A stretch of DNA of 64,000 nucleotides from Sutcliffiella tianshenii (GCF_016908565.1 NZ_JAFBED010000003.1:1-64000), one strand, 5' to 3'. Numbered from the stretch's first letter, positions 44,427 to 53,678 are shown. Numbers and translations: made by a program. Notes: generated by a model from the sequence alone, not told the origin.

Positions 44427-45170
44427 CTAGCAATCTTGTATTTGTTCCACTTTGGGTACCTTCTGCAGATAAAATTCCGCGAGCGCTCTATTTTCTTCGA
44501 GCTCCAGCCTTCCTTTTTCGCTTATCTTATACGTCCCTCTCTTCACTCTCTCAAACCAGCGATAGTAATTTTTCGTAAGAATGGAAGAGGTTTTGTCCCC
44601 TGTGCCCAGTTCTTTGAGTTTCTTGGGTGACAGGGGACCATATTGTTCAAGATAGCAGGCGATCCTAATGCAGTTTTCCTTATAGGCGGTCATGATCTTC
44701 GTCTTGTTGCTGCCGCCGATATTCGAATTCGAGCTTCTGCCGTCCATTTCCTTGAGGAGCGCTTCTCTTTTCCTTTTATTTTGACGCATACTTTTCCCAC
44801 GATCAAAAGGCGTGGGATGAAAAACGATTTCCGTTGTCTTTCGGTTACCGGAGAAGGAGACGATGATCAAACCGAGCTCCAGCCGGCGGATAAGGTGGCA
44901 TAGATCCGTCCAACGTTTCGTTCTTCTGTTTATATTCGGCTTTGGGATGGCGATATAGACAAGGTCTGTCAGCTTTTGCCGCTTGGTCGCCTGGATGAGC
45001 AGGTTCACATTCAGTGAAAGTTTCAGTTCCACCACCACGACCTCATCCCCTTTTACCATGGCGATATCGCAGTCGTTCACTTCCCCATACACCTGATAGC
45101 CATCTTTGACAAAAAGCTTTTGGATCGGTTTATAGAGGTCTGCCTCATACAGTTTTTTCTTTTCTGCCAT
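44427..45170 (-). CDS. DUF2161 protein, putative PD-(D/E)XK nuclease-fold phosphodiesterase
   Basis: Protein of 247 residues. N-terminal ~130 residues have the nuclease core: DCDIAMVKGDEVVVVELKL with D (about 34), E-x-K (50-52), typical of the PD-(D/E)XK fold; the C-terminal ~80 residues look like a winged helix (YGPLSPKKLKEL...KRGTYKISEKG). DUF2161 proteins have no proven substrate. Starts 21 bp after the SNF2 helicase stop on the same strand, so helicase and nuclease-fold protein probably form one operon. Confidence 0.82.
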   Translation of the reverse strand: MAEKKKLYEADLYKPIQKLFVKDGYQVYGEVNDCDIAMVKGDEVVVVELKLSLNVNLLIQATKRQKLTDLVYIAIPKPNINRRTKRWTDLCHLIRRLELGLIIVSFSGNRKTTEIVFHPTPFDRGKSMRQNKRKREALLKEMDGRSSNSNIGGSNKTKIMTAYKENCIRIACYLEQYGPLSPKKLKELGTGDKTSSILTKNYYRWFERVKRGTYKISEKGRLELEENRALAEFYLQKVPKVEQIQDC

Positions 45171-45191
45171 TTCTAAACACCTGCCAACCTT

Positions 45192-48100
45192 TTATATCTT
45201 AAGAATCTCTCGGATATCCTCTTCTGTCAGGGTAGAGGACACCTTCTCCCCGGGGTCGATGATTTCTTCTACAAGATGTCGCTTTTTATCCTGCAGTTCG
45301 TTTATCTTTTCTTCGATCGTGCCGTGGGAAACAAGCTTGATGACCTGCACTACATTGGTCTGGCCGATCCTGTGCGCCCGGTCAGCAGCCTGTTCCTCAA
45401 CGGCAGGGTTCCACCACAGGTCATAAAGGATGACCGTGTCGGCACCTGTCAGATTGAGACCAGTCCCGCCCGCTTTCAAGGAGATAAGGAAATAATCCCG
45501 TTCTCCCTTGTTGAATTTCCGGCACGTTTCTACCCGCTCCTCCGAAGGTGTCTGACCATCGAGGTAAAAATACGGAACCCCTTGATAGGTAAGCTCCCTG
45601 CCGATCAGCTCCAGCATTTTCGTGAACTGAGAAAAGATCAGTACCCTTCTGCCGGACAGCTTGGATTCCTCAATGATTCGCAGGAGCATATCAAACTTTG
45701 CCGCCCCCCCATTGTAACCATCCACAAACAAACCTGGATGGCAGCAAATCTGCCTTAGCCTGGTCAAACCTGCCAGGATCCTGATCTTATTCTTTCGGAG
45801 CGTGTCCTTGTTCAGATGCTTCAATGTATCTTCGCGAAGCTTGGACAAGTAGGCGGCGTACAGTTTTTTCTGTTCCGGAAGAAGTTCCACAGATTCAATG
45901 ATCTCCTGTTTTTCCGGAAGCTCAGCCAGCACATCTTCCTTTAACCGTCGCAATAAAAACGGACGGATCCTTCTGGCAATCTGCTTCCGGGTCAAGTTGC
46001 TGTATTCACGCAATCCCATGAACAGCTCCGGGAAAACGACATGGAAAATCGACCACAGTTCCTCGATGGAATTTTCCACAGGGGTCCCTGTGAGGGCAAA
46101 GCGATGATCCGCCTGCAGCCTTTTCACAACACGCGCCGTCTGGGTTACCGGATTCTTGAATGCCTGGGCTTCATCAAAAAAAATCGTATGGAAGCTCATG
46201 CTCTCAAACCACTTCGTATCCCTCCTTAGCACCGGATAGGAAATGATGACCACATCCATTTCCTCCACCTTTTTCAGAAGCTCATCTCGCTCATTTTTCA
46301 CGCCGTCGATGACTATCGCTCTGATTTGCGGGGCAAATTTAATCAGCTCACTCAGCCAGTTGTACGTAAGCGAGGACGGGCATACAATGAGGACGGGATG
46401 CTTACTTTTCCTGATATCATCAAGCTCTGATTGGATGTATGTGATGCTCTGGACGGTCTTCCCGAGCCCCATGTCATCTGCTAGGATCCCGCCAAAACCA
46501 TAGTGCGCCAATGTTTTCAGCCATTTATAGCCTTGTACCTGATATTCTCTCAAAATAGATCTAAGCTGCGTTGGCACCTCAAAATCCATGCTGCCAGGGT
46601 TAAGGATTTCTTCCAGGAATTGACGAAAGGATGATTCCGCTTTAATAATACTCTGGTCATCAACAGTTTCAAGCAGTTTCAAGCCTTGGACAACCGGAAC
46701 ATTCAAGCCACTTTCCAGATCCTCCTCCTGCACCGGGGCAGCGTGAAGGAAACGCTGGATCTCCTCTATTTCCCTTGTTTCAAGTGACATGAGAGAACCG
46801 TTCTTCATGCGGTAATACTTCCGCTTTTCTTCAATTGAATGAAGCAGCTCCTTGATTTGCGACTGTGGAATGCCTTCTATATCAAACTTGAATTCCAGCC
46901 AGTTCGTCCGCTCCTTTTTGACACGGACGCGTATCTTTGGTCTGGCAGGCTCCCGGGCAATCCTGTTCCGGACTGCCGTTGTCGCATAGATATGAACCAG
47001 CTTTTGGACTTTTGGAAGTTGATGATAAAGGAATTCATATTCAAGCTCTTCATTATGTAAAAAGAACCCTTCCTCGGTCTTTGCAAACTCGCCGTCCTCG
47101 AAGAATTGGAGAATCCGCTCTTCTTTCTCCTTATCACGCACTATTTTAGCCGCACCAATCGGATCACGTTTTTCCAAAGGATTGACGATGATATTGTCGT
47201 AATGAAACTCGAGTCCTGCTAGCAGGCGGTTTTTCACGCGGTCCAAATACAATTTGGCAACAAGTTTCGTCTTGGTCAGCTTTTGTAAAATACCATCGGA
47301 AAACTCGACAGTGCCAAGCTTGCGTAAACCCGGGACCACCTTTTCCAGGAACATCTTCAGCTGATCCTCATGTATCGGGATATGATTGGTACCGGATGCC
47401 TCAAGTAGCTGTTTCAACTCAAAAAGCCGCCTGCAATCATCTGTCTTCACCTTAATCAGCTTTCCATAAAGAGAAAGGATCATGTCGTATGCGGGCAGCA
47501 CCACCATCCGCTTTAATCCCGTCACGGACAGTCGATAGCCTCCTCCATTTTTTTCAGCAAAAATGAATTGCAGGGAGAGCGCTTCATCAGATATATAAAG
47601 TTCATCATAGATCTGTCCATCCTGGTCCAGCTTTACATGAGGGGCTTTCAGGAGATGAGGCTGAATCGTTTCCCAAGCGGAAGACGAGATGGTAAGCTCA
47701 TCACCGCCCTGCCAATTATCATCCGCTGCAAGCTGGATCAGATATTGCAAGACTGCGTCCGTTTCTTTATCAAAGCAATGCTTACTCGGATCATAATTTA
47801 CTTCTGAAAAAGGAAGCCCCTTTTCTACACTTTGTAAAAAGGCGTGAATATCCTTTACAGGTGTTCCACCCAGTATCAGCTCCAAGGCAAAGAGGCGCTG
47901 TTCCACCAGCTTGCAGACAAACGTCACCTCCAGGACTTCCCTTTTTTCAAAATGACGCTGATGCCCGCTTTTAAGCTTTGGTCTATCCTGAAAAAGCGTA
48001 AACACCCCTTCTGTCAAGGGATTCAGGAAAGGTTCCTCCTGAACTTGATCAGATAAAGCCAGCAGAACAGCAGCAACATGCTGGCAGTCCTTTTTTACCG

Positions 48101-48320
48101 AAGCAAGTGTCGGACAGCTGCATGTCGCCACAAAGGCACCATCCCCCTTGCCTTCGATTGCTACATGGAAATCCTCCACTCCACTTACGTTCGCTTCACA
48201 TCGATCGGGAGTGTAGTATTCAATTGAAACCTTATCTGCCCGGTAAAATGCTTCGCCTCTTTTGAAGGAGACAGTCCCGCAGCGATCCTGGATCATCTTA
48301 TTCGTCAGTGTAATATTCAA
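45192..48320 (-). CDS. SNF2-family helicase with SWIM zinc finger
   Basis: Protein of 1042 residues. SWIM zinc finger C-x-C-xn-C-x-H (CSCPT...KDCQHVAA, about 45-65), bacterial SNF2-associated domain ~280-540, then the SNF2 ATPase: Walker A DDMGLGKT (K621), DEAQ (D716, E717), and a C-terminal helicase domain with RVLIFSQFT and TGLNLTGAD, QAADRAHRIGQ. Such proteins translocate on double-stranded DNA; B. subtilis YwqA is similar. Start TTG 48320, eight bases after AAGGGG, is preferred over the upstream ATG at 48341 that lacks an SD. Followed by the DUF2161 gene. Confidence 0.92.
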   Translation of the reverse strand: MNITLTNKMIQDRCGTVSFKRGEAFYRADKVSIEYYTPDRCEANVSGVEDFHVAIEGKGDGAFVATCSCPTLASVKKDCQHVAAVLLALSDQVQEEPFLNPLTEGVFTLFQDRPKLKSGHQRHFEKREVLEVTFVCKLVEQRLFALELILGGTPVKDIHAFLQSVEKGLPFSEVNYDPSKHCFDKETDAVLQYLIQLAADDNWQGGDELTISSSAWETIQPHLLKAPHVKLDQDGQIYDELYISDEALSLQFIFAEKNGGGYRLSVTGLKRMVVLPAYDMILSLYGKLIKVKTDDCRRLFELKQLLEASGTNHIPIHEDQLKMFLEKVVPGLRKLGTVEFSDGILQKLTKTKLVAKLYLDRVKNRLLAGLEFHYDNIIVNPLEKRDPIGAAKIVRDKEKEERILQFFEDGEFAKTEEGFFLHNEELEYEFLYHQLPKVQKLVHIYATTAVRNRIAREPARPKIRVRVKKERTNWLEFKFDIEGIPQSQIKELLHSIEEKRKYYRMKNGSLMSLETREIEEIQRFLHAAPVQEEDLESGLNVPVVQGLKLLETVDDQSIIKAESSFRQFLEEILNPGSMDFEVPTQLRSILREYQVQGYKWLKTLAHYGFGGILADDMGLGKTVQSITYIQSELDDIRKSKHPVLIVCPSSLTYNWLSELIKFAPQIRAIVIDGVKNERDELLKKVEEMDVVIISYPVLRRDTKWFESMSFHTIFFDEAQAFKNPVTQTARVVKRLQADHRFALTGTPVENSIEELWSIFHVVFPELFMGLREYSNLTRKQIARRIRPFLLRRLKEDVLAELPEKQEIIESVELLPEQKKLYAAYLSKLREDTLKHLNKDTLRKNKIRILAGLTRLRQICCHPGLFVDGYNGGAAKFDMLLRIIEESKLSGRRVLIFSQFTKMLELIGRELTYQGVPYFYLDGQTPSEERVETCRKFNKGERDYFLISLKAGGTGLNLTGADTVILYDLWWNPAVEEQAADRAHRIGQTNVVQVIKLVSHGTIEEKINELQDKKRHLVEEIIDPGEKVSSTLTEEDIREILKI

Positions 48321-48470
48321 GTGTCTTGCCCCTTCGTACATGTCGTTAGTAAGATTGTAACACAGAGAGGAATTTTCTTTTTAGTGTGTGCCCAAGAAAA
48401 TTCTCCCTCCGATCAATTAGAAAATAAAATATGTTAAAATGGATAAATATAGATATTGAGGGGGAATTAT

Positions 48471-48920
48471 ATGGATAAATGGCAGCGGATAGGTTTGCAC
48501 TTGGTTTATCTGGTTTTCTTTGCTGTGATCTTAATTGTCGGGTTGAGGTACCAAGCGTACTTGTATTCCAAAACTAAGGAGTACTACGATATAGTCCCAT
48601 TCTATCGATTTCGCACCTTTTTCTTTGTAGCGGTTGGCATGCTACTCGCCCTCCCCCACCTCATAAGAACACATTTCCACTCCGGAAGCTGGAGCTTTGA
48701 TTGGCTGAAGCTCACTGTATTCGGCTTGCCTTTATTCTATGCTTGGATCGTTCCACTGCTATATATTACTGAGTCGGCACCTAGCGCTAATCTGCCATTC
48801 GCCTCTTTTCTTTTAGGAGGGTATTTCGGCACAGTAGTTTCCACCTCTTTTGATACCATCATCGGAGTATTGTTGGGATATGTGATAGTGAATAGTGTGG
48901 TAAAAAGAAAGAAGTCTTAA
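48471..48920 (+). CDS. Hypothetical four-TM membrane protein
   Basis: Protein of 149 residues with four predicted membrane segments (about 7-27, 43-63, 78-98, 108-138) and a basic C-terminus. No recognisable family motif. SD GAGGGGG precedes ATG 48471 by six bases. Divergent from the SNF2 gene. A decayed hydrophobic frame follows directly. Confidence 0.7.
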   Translation: MDKWQRIGLHLVYLVFFAVILIVGLRYQAYLYSKTKEYYDIVPFYRFRTFFFVAVGMLLALPHLIRTHFHSGSWSFDWLKLTVFGLPLFYAWIVPLLYITESAPSANLPFASFLLGGYFGTVVSTSFDTIIGVLLGYVIVNSVVKRKKS

Positions 48921-48935
48921 TAGCAGAAGGAACCC

Positions 48936-49109
48936 ATGTCCAGGTAGATCAGTAATTTCTTCTTGGCAATCGTAGTCAGCATCACTTTATTTTTCACACT
49001 GGGCATCGTATTTGAAGGAGGAGAAGGTTCAGAGGGAATCATTTTATATCAATAGGCTCTTTTCTTATTATGTTTTTCTCCTACCTGGTTGCCCAGATGC
49101 ATTGTTTAA
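48936..49109 (+). pseudogene. Remnant of a small membrane-protein gene
   Basis: A frame with SD AGAAGG and ATG 48936 reads through hydrophobic sequence (FFLAIVVSITLFFTLGIVFE) to TAA 49107-49109, but holds two in-frame TAG codons (48945-48947 and 49053-49055). The pattern suggests a short integral membrane protein inactivated by point mutation. The original family was not recognised. Confidence 0.45.
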
Positions 49110-49120
49110 TAGACACATTA

Positions 49121-49160
49121 AAAAAGAGAAAGTGAGCAACGTGCCTCACTTTCTCTTTTT
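49121..49160. terminator. Bidirectional terminator upstream of the YdjM-like gene stop
   Basis: AAAAAGAGAAAGTGAG and CTCACTTTCTCTTTTT form a 16-bp perfect stem. Confidence 0.9.
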
Positions 49161-49793
49161 CTATAATTCTTTCGATGAAATCGGGAGAAACAGCTTGATT
49201 CCCCGTTTATTGAAAGGCAAGATTCTCAGGTCTGCCACCAGATGACTGATATAGGCTGCCAAGCATGTATAGAAGACTCCTTCGTATTGCAGTGAAGACT
49301 CCAAATGAAAGGCGATGAAGCCGAAGAAAATGATGCCGACTATAGAATGTGTATAGCTTCGATGCGAAACAAAAGAGGCGATGATGATGTATGCCCCAAA
49401 CAGGATCATCCATAGCTCCTGCAGGGATACTCCCCCTATCAGTACACCGATCCCGGAGATGGTGAGCATGTGCTTTTGTTTGATAAAAGAAGAGACGATC
49501 AGCATCAATGCACCGATCCCGATTCCCCTCAAGCGCTCCATATAGGTTCCTTCGTACAGACTATATAGTATCATAAGTACTCCTATTACCTGTGCCACTG
49601 TCCTCGTCACCTTATGAGATAACGTAATCCTGCCACGCAGTGTCCCGTCGATGTCCAAATCAGGGATCAAACCTGCTACTCCTCCAAGTCCCACCAGAAT
49701 GATGGTTTCCATGGAAGTCGGTTCGAACTGATAGGTATTGGCTACCACAAACCCCGCTGCCGCCCCAATTGCTGTATGTGCTGTACCATTCAC
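49161..49793 (-). CDS. YdjM-family membrane-bound metal-dependent hydrolase
   Basis: Membrane protein of 210 residues of the same superfamily as YfhP: N-terminal NGTAHTAIGAAAGF, GLIPDLDIDGT, and RSYTHSIVGI, ISHLVADL supply the His/Asp metal ligands; about five membrane segments. Activity unknown; the E. coli member is LexA-regulated. GTG 49793 is used, eight bases after AAAGGTGG; GTG 49805 overlaps the SD. Confidence 0.82.
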   Translation of the reverse strand: MNGTAHTAIGAAAGFVVANTYQFEPTSMETIILVGLGGVAGLIPDLDIDGTLRGRITLSHKVTRTVAQVIGVLMILYSLYEGTYMERLRGIGIGALMLIVSSFIKQKHMLTISGIGVLIGGVSLQELWMILFGAYIIIASFVSHRSYTHSIVGIIFFGFIAFHLESSLQYEGVFYTCLAAYISHLVADLRILPFNKRGIKLFLPISSKEL

Positions 49794-49890
49794 GTTTGTG
49801 TCCACCTTTAATAGAATATTTACCTATCCATTCTATACCAAAACATTTGTTCTGTTTAGGGGTTGGTGGGGAAATGGCACTTTAGTCCTT

Positions 49891-50982
49891 TTAAATCTTT
49901 CGATACTTTTTCAAAGCAGCTACATTCACAACGCACAATACAACCGCGATTGCTGCTAATATGAGCAAATCCAACTGGATTGCATCCATTCCCTGGCCGC
50001 GGATCATAACCGCCTTCAAGGCATCTCCGCCATAGTACAGCGGCATGACTTTCGCAATGGCCTGGAGCCACTCATTTAGGGCATCCACCGGCAATAAGCC
50101 GGCAAAGAAAATTTGCGGGACCACTACAACCGGAATGAACTGCACCATCTGCAGTTCGGAATCAGCAAATGTGGAGAGCAGTAGTCCAAATGATAACGCG
50201 ACAAAAGCAATAAGACCATTTGTCAAAAATACATACCAGATGCTTCCGGCTATCTGAATATCGAGCACATACGTACAGTATGTGACAACAAGCAATGTCT
50301 GCAGGATGGCAAAAATCCCGTAGCCAAGCAGATATCCGAGTACGATTTCATAACGCTTGATCGGGGTGGCAAGCAGCCGGTCCAGGGTCCCTGTTGTCCG
50401 CTCACGTAATAGTGAGATGCCTGAGATCAGAAAGACAAAGAAAAAGACAAAGAATCCAATGAGAAACGGGCTGATCGTGTCAAAATAAGTGGTATCCTCC
50501 GACCCATGAAGGTAAGATTCATCCACTTCAAAGGGTGTTGGGATATCACCGGGCTTTAACGCCCCCCCTGCAGCAGCCTTTCCCAGCACTCCCTTCACCT
50601 CAATCATGAATCCCTGTTGCTGAATGCCGCGAAGCTTTGCCTTGATTGTCCCGACAGTGGTGGTGGCAGTTGCATCATAAGTGACAATTAACTTCGATCC
50701 GTCCCACACGAGGAAAGCATTGAGTTCATCCTCTATGATCCTTTCTTTTATATCCTTTGAATTCTCGTACTCTACAACCTTTAAATCCGCTTCTTCCATT
50801 CTATCTACAAGTGACTCTGGCATAGAAGTCACACCAACGACCGCTTCATTGTCAGCGTTCGTTTGAAAAAGGAAATAGACGAGCGTCAGAATCAATAGAG
50901 GTGCCAATAGCATCAGGGCAAGGGTTCGTTTATCGCGGATCAGCTGCTGAATGATCCTTCCTCCGATGGCAAAAGTCCTCAT
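49891..50982 (-). CDS. ABC-2 type transporter permease
   Basis: Exporter permease of 363 residues with one N-terminal TM (~20-40), a large extracellular loop (~45-175) and five TM helices in the C-terminal half (~180-355), the layout of ABC2_membrane_3/YhgE-type subunits. RERTTGTLDRLLATPIKRYEI is the typical coupling region. The ATG overlaps the ATPase stop codon by one base, so the two are translationally coupled. Regulated presumably by the divergent TetR gene. Confidence 0.92.
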   Translation of the reverse strand: MRTFAIGGRIIQQLIRDKRTLALMLLAPLLILTLVYFLFQTNADNEAVVGVTSMPESLVDRMEEADLKVVEYENSKDIKERIIEDELNAFLVWDGSKLIVTYDATATTTVGTIKAKLRGIQQQGFMIEVKGVLGKAAAGGALKPGDIPTPFEVDESYLHGSEDTTYFDTISPFLIGFFVFFFVFLISGISLLRERTTGTLDRLLATPIKRYEIVLGYLLGYGIFAILQTLLVVTYCTYVLDIQIAGSIWYVFLTNGLIAFVALSFGLLLSTFADSELQMVQFIPVVVVPQIFFAGLLPVDALNEWLQAIAKVMPLYYGGDALKAVMIRGQGMDAIQLDLLILAAIAVVLCVVNVAALKKYRKI

Positions 50983-51701
50983 CAGCCTTCACTTCCTTTC
51001 TTTTGCAGGAAAATCGCCTCAATGGAATCCGTTTGAAATCTTTCCTTCAACTCAGATGGTGAGCCAGAAGCTAAAACTGTTCCATCTAGCAAAAGCACAA
51101 GCCGGTCACATCGTTCCGCTTCATCCATCACATGAGTCGTAACTAGAATGGACTTCCCCTGCTCTTTTAACGATGTCAGCTCTCCCCAGATTTCTTTTCG
51201 CAGTCTTGGATCAATGCCGACGGTAGGTTCATCGAGCACAAGCAAATCCGGATTCTGCAAAAGTGCCATGGCAAGACTAAGCCGGCGTTTCATCCCACCG
51301 GAGTAGTTCATCACGCGCTTTTTCATTTCCTTTTCCAAATCCACGAGTTTCATCGCAGCAAGGATTCGCTCCTTCCTTTCGTTCTTTGGAACCTTGTAAA
51401 GCTTCGCAAAAAACATCATCTGCTGCTCCGCACTCAACTCCAGGTATAACGCATCGGATTGGGCCATATAGCCGATCCTGCTCAGAATTTCACGGTTTGG
51501 CATCCCTTTATCAAACACGGAGACATTCCCGGAATCTACTTTCTCCATGCCGATGATCGCCTTGACTAGCGTCGTTTTGCCAGACCCCGAGGGCCCGATC
51601 AGCCCAACAATCTCCCCTTTCTTTATTTGAAAAGAAACATCGTGGAGCACCTCTGTTTTGCCAAAGGATTTTCCGACATCATTTATCTGAATAACATCCA
51701 A
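50982..51701 (-). CDS. ABC transporter ATP-binding protein
   Basis: ATPase of 239 residues: Walker A GPSGSGKTT (about 36-44), Q-loop MAQSDAL, signature YSGGMKRRLS, Walker B LLVLDEPTVGID and switch TTHVMDEAERC. The MDEAE/CD form and the operon with an ABC-2 permease point to a drug or lipid exporter. TTG start 51701 after GAGGGAG. Divergent from a TetR regulator with an operator-like palindrome between. Confidence 0.93.
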   Translation of the reverse strand: MDVIQINDVGKSFGKTEVLHDVSFQIKKGEIVGLIGPSGSGKTTLVKAIIGMEKVDSGNVSVFDKGMPNREILSRIGYMAQSDALYLELSAEQQMMFFAKLYKVPKNERKERILAAMKLVDLEKEMKKRVMNYSGGMKRRLSLAMALLQNPDLLVLDEPTVGIDPRLRKEIWGELTSLKEQGKSILVTTHVMDEAERCDRLVLLLDGTVLASGSPSELKERFQTDSIEAIFLQKKGSEG

Positions 51702-51740
51702 TTTACTCCCTCACCTTCTACCAACAGATCTCTTGCCTAT

Positions 51741-51755
51741 TGAACACTCTGTTCA
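51741..51755. promoter_or_regulatory. Probable TetR operator
   Basis: TGAACA-CTC-TGTTCA, a perfect 15-bp inverted repeat between the divergent ABC and TetR genes; an isolated TGTTCA half-site occurs again at 51839-51844, 18 bp ahead of the TetR start. Confidence 0.6.
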
Positions 51756-51861
51756 TTATTATTATAGATAGGGAATGAAAAGTCCTTCAATATGTAGATT
51801 TAAAAGATGTGTTGATTAATAGACATTAGATACAATACTGTTCATTAAAGGTGGATCAAAC

Positions 51862-52467
51862 ATGGAGGAAAAACAGGATCTAAGAGTAATAAAAACTAAG
51901 CGGGCGATTCGGGAGGCACTCCTTAAGCTGGTAAAAGAAAAGGATTTCGCGAAGGTAAGTGTAAGCGACCTTTGCGCCTATGCAGAAATTAATCGGGGCA
52001 CCTTCTATCTTCACTATCAGGATAAGTTTGATTTACTTCAACGCATCGAGCAGGAGCTCCTTGATACCTTAAAGGAACTGATGTCAAAAAGATTGGCAAA
52101 CAAAATGGAACATTTCGTCGGCCATCCTGAATTTTTGCTTCAGTTTGCAACTGAGCTCTTTCGCTATGTGGATAAAGAAGCAGAGGTTTTCAGTATGCTC
52201 CTCCTTGATTCTGTCAGCCCTATGTTTCCTAACAAACTAAAAGATCTAATTCGGGGTAATTTTCTTCGTGCCCAAAAGGAAGAATTCGACCCATCCACCC
52301 TTTCGATCCCATTTGACTACCTCATGGCCTACGCCACCAGTGCCAACGTCGGCCTGATGCAGCAATGGCTGGCAGAAGGCAGGAATAACCCGCCAGAAAA
52401 AATGGCGGAAGTATTAGTCACTATCACACTGATGGGGCCCGTTCGGGCAATGGGGTACAAAACATGA
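51862..52467 (+). CDS. TetR/AcrR family transcriptional regulator
   Basis: Regulator of 201 residues. Helix-turn-helix about 12-55 (KTKRAIREALLKLV...VSVSDLCAYAEINRGTFYLHYQDKFDLL), followed by an all-helical ligand domain resembling TetR_C_33. It should repress the divergent ABC exporter operon and itself through the TGAACA palindrome. SD AAAGGTGG before ATG 51862. A REPIN-like palindrome follows the stop codon. Confidence 0.92.
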   Translation: MEEKQDLRVIKTKRAIREALLKLVKEKDFAKVSVSDLCAYAEINRGTFYLHYQDKFDLLQRIEQELLDTLKELMSKRLANKMEHFVGHPEFLLQFATELFRYVDKEAEVFSMLLLDSVSPMFPNKLKDLIRGNFLRAQKEEFDPSTLSIPFDYLMAYATSANVGLMQQWLAEGRNNPPEKMAEVLVTITLMGPVRAMGYKT

Positions 52468-52469
52468 AA

Positions 52470-52517
52470 GGTGCCTGACCCCCACCGCTTTAAAGCAATG
52501 GGGGTCAGGACCTTTTT
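52470..52517. repeat. REPIN-like palindrome, copy 4
   Basis: GGTGCCTGACCCCCACCGC-TTTAAA-GCAATGGGGGTCAGGACC followed by TTTTT; the arms carry two mismatches. Located between the convergent TetR and HTH genes, reaching to the HTH stop codon. Confidence 0.83.
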
Positions 52518-52998
52518 AAAATGTCTTCAAGCTCAAATAATCCAAAGTCTCATTGATGCTTTGCATATCATAGATGCCTCTTTCCAAAAAGAAGCGGATT
52601 GCCAGGTCATATCTTTCACTTCCAGAAAGCGAGTAGCCTCCTGCGTTCAGGAATTCCTCCGCACAATCGGAATCAAGCTCCAATGCCAAAGCAAGTGCAA
52701 TGACTGTCGTTTTACGAGGTTTATAGTCTGGGTTGGATCGGATTTTCGAGAAGTGCCTCCGGTCCATCCCCGCTTTTTTATAAACTGCCGCATCGTTCAG
52801 CTCCCTTTCGTCGATATATTGAAAAAGGAGCTCCTGCAAGGATGGCTTTTTATTCTTTTTGATAAAATCATCTATTTCAAACGAATGGCATTCCTCTAAT
52901 ATCGGCTCCGAAAGCTTGAAGCTAGATTCATATACTACGAGATGCAAATGAAAATCAATGTATTCCTTCAGTTCCTCCAGCAGCTTATGGTCGATCAT
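52516..52998 (-). CDS. HTH-domain protein paired with a vWA gene
   Basis: Protein of 160 residues. N-terminal ~55 residues are acidic and helical; ~60-160 hold an XRE-like helix-turn-helix of a special type (AAVYKKAGMDRRHFSKIRSN, then KTTVIALALALELD) that also occurs at the C-terminus of some macro-domain proteins in Firmicutes. ATG 52998 follows GGAGGGG. Divergent from a vWA-domain gene; the pair likely belongs to one regulatory or stress unit, but its function is unknown. Confidence 0.75.
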   Translation of the reverse strand: MIDHKLLEELKEYIDFHLHLVVYESSFKLSEPILEECHSFEIDDFIKKNKKPSLQELLFQYIDERELNDAAVYKKAGMDRRHFSKIRSNPDYKPRKTTVIALALALELDSDCAEEFLNAGGYSLSGSERYDLAIRFFLERGIYDMQSINETLDYLSLKTF

Positions 52999-53016
52999 TT
53001 TCTGCCCCTCCAAAAT

Positions 53017-53033
53017 GTCGCTTTGCAGGCGAC
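53017..53033. promoter_or_regulatory. Inverted repeat between the HTH and vWA genes
   Basis: GTCGC-TTTGCAG-GCGAC lies in the 92-bp divergent interval just upstream of the HTH start; candidate operator of the HTH protein. Confidence 0.4.
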
Positions 53034-53090
53034 CAAATTATGGATATATCACGCTATTATTATAGCATGAAGGATATTAGGAGGATGAAG

Positions 53091-53678
53091 ATGATGAAAA
53101 ACAATTTAACAGAGATTATTTTCTTACTGGACAGAAGCGGGTCGATGTCATGCCTTGAACAGGATACCATCGGCGGGTTCAACACATTCATAAAAAAACA
53201 GTGCGAGCATGAAGGGGACACACTTTTGACTACCGTACTTTTTGACAGCCAATATGAGATCCTTTGGAATGGAGTGGATGCAAAAAGTGTCACCCTGAAA
53301 GATAAAGATTATTTCGTCAGGGGTTCGACCGCACTGCTCGATGCTATCGGGAAAACCATACTTGATGTAGGCCACCGCCTTGCCAATACTAAAGCGGAAG
53401 ATCGACCAAATAATGTAATCTTTGTCATCACTACTGACGGTGAGGAAAATTCAAGTCGAGAATTTACTATTGCAAAGGTAAGGGATCTTATTCACCATCA
53501 ACAAGAGAAATACAGCTGGGAGTTCATTTTCATGGGAGCAAACATCGACTCCGAAAGGGAAGCCGGGAACCTTGGGATCAGCAAAGAGATGGCCTATAAC
53601 TTCGAAGCGACAGAGACGGGGATGGCGGTCATGTATGATGCGGTATGTGAAATGGTGTCCGAGAAGAGGGGTAAATAA
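53091..53678 (+). CDS. von Willebrand factor A domain protein
   Basis: Protein of 195 residues consisting of a single vWA domain without signal peptide. The MIDAS metal site is complete: DRSGS (about 13-17), T in RGSTALLDA (~81-87) and D in TTDGEENSS. Similar to TerY-like cytosolic vWA proteins. ATG 53091 is six bases after AGGAGG. Divergent to the HTH gene; role unknown. Confidence 0.87.
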   Translation: MMKNNLTEIIFLLDRSGSMSCLEQDTIGGFNTFIKKQCEHEGDTLLTTVLFDSQYEILWNGVDAKSVTLKDKDYFVRGSTALLDAIGKTILDVGHRLANTKAEDRPNNVIFVITTDGEENSSREFTIAKVRDLIHHQQEKYSWEFIFMGANIDSEREAGNLGISKEMAYNFEATETGMAVMYDAVCEMVSEKRGK

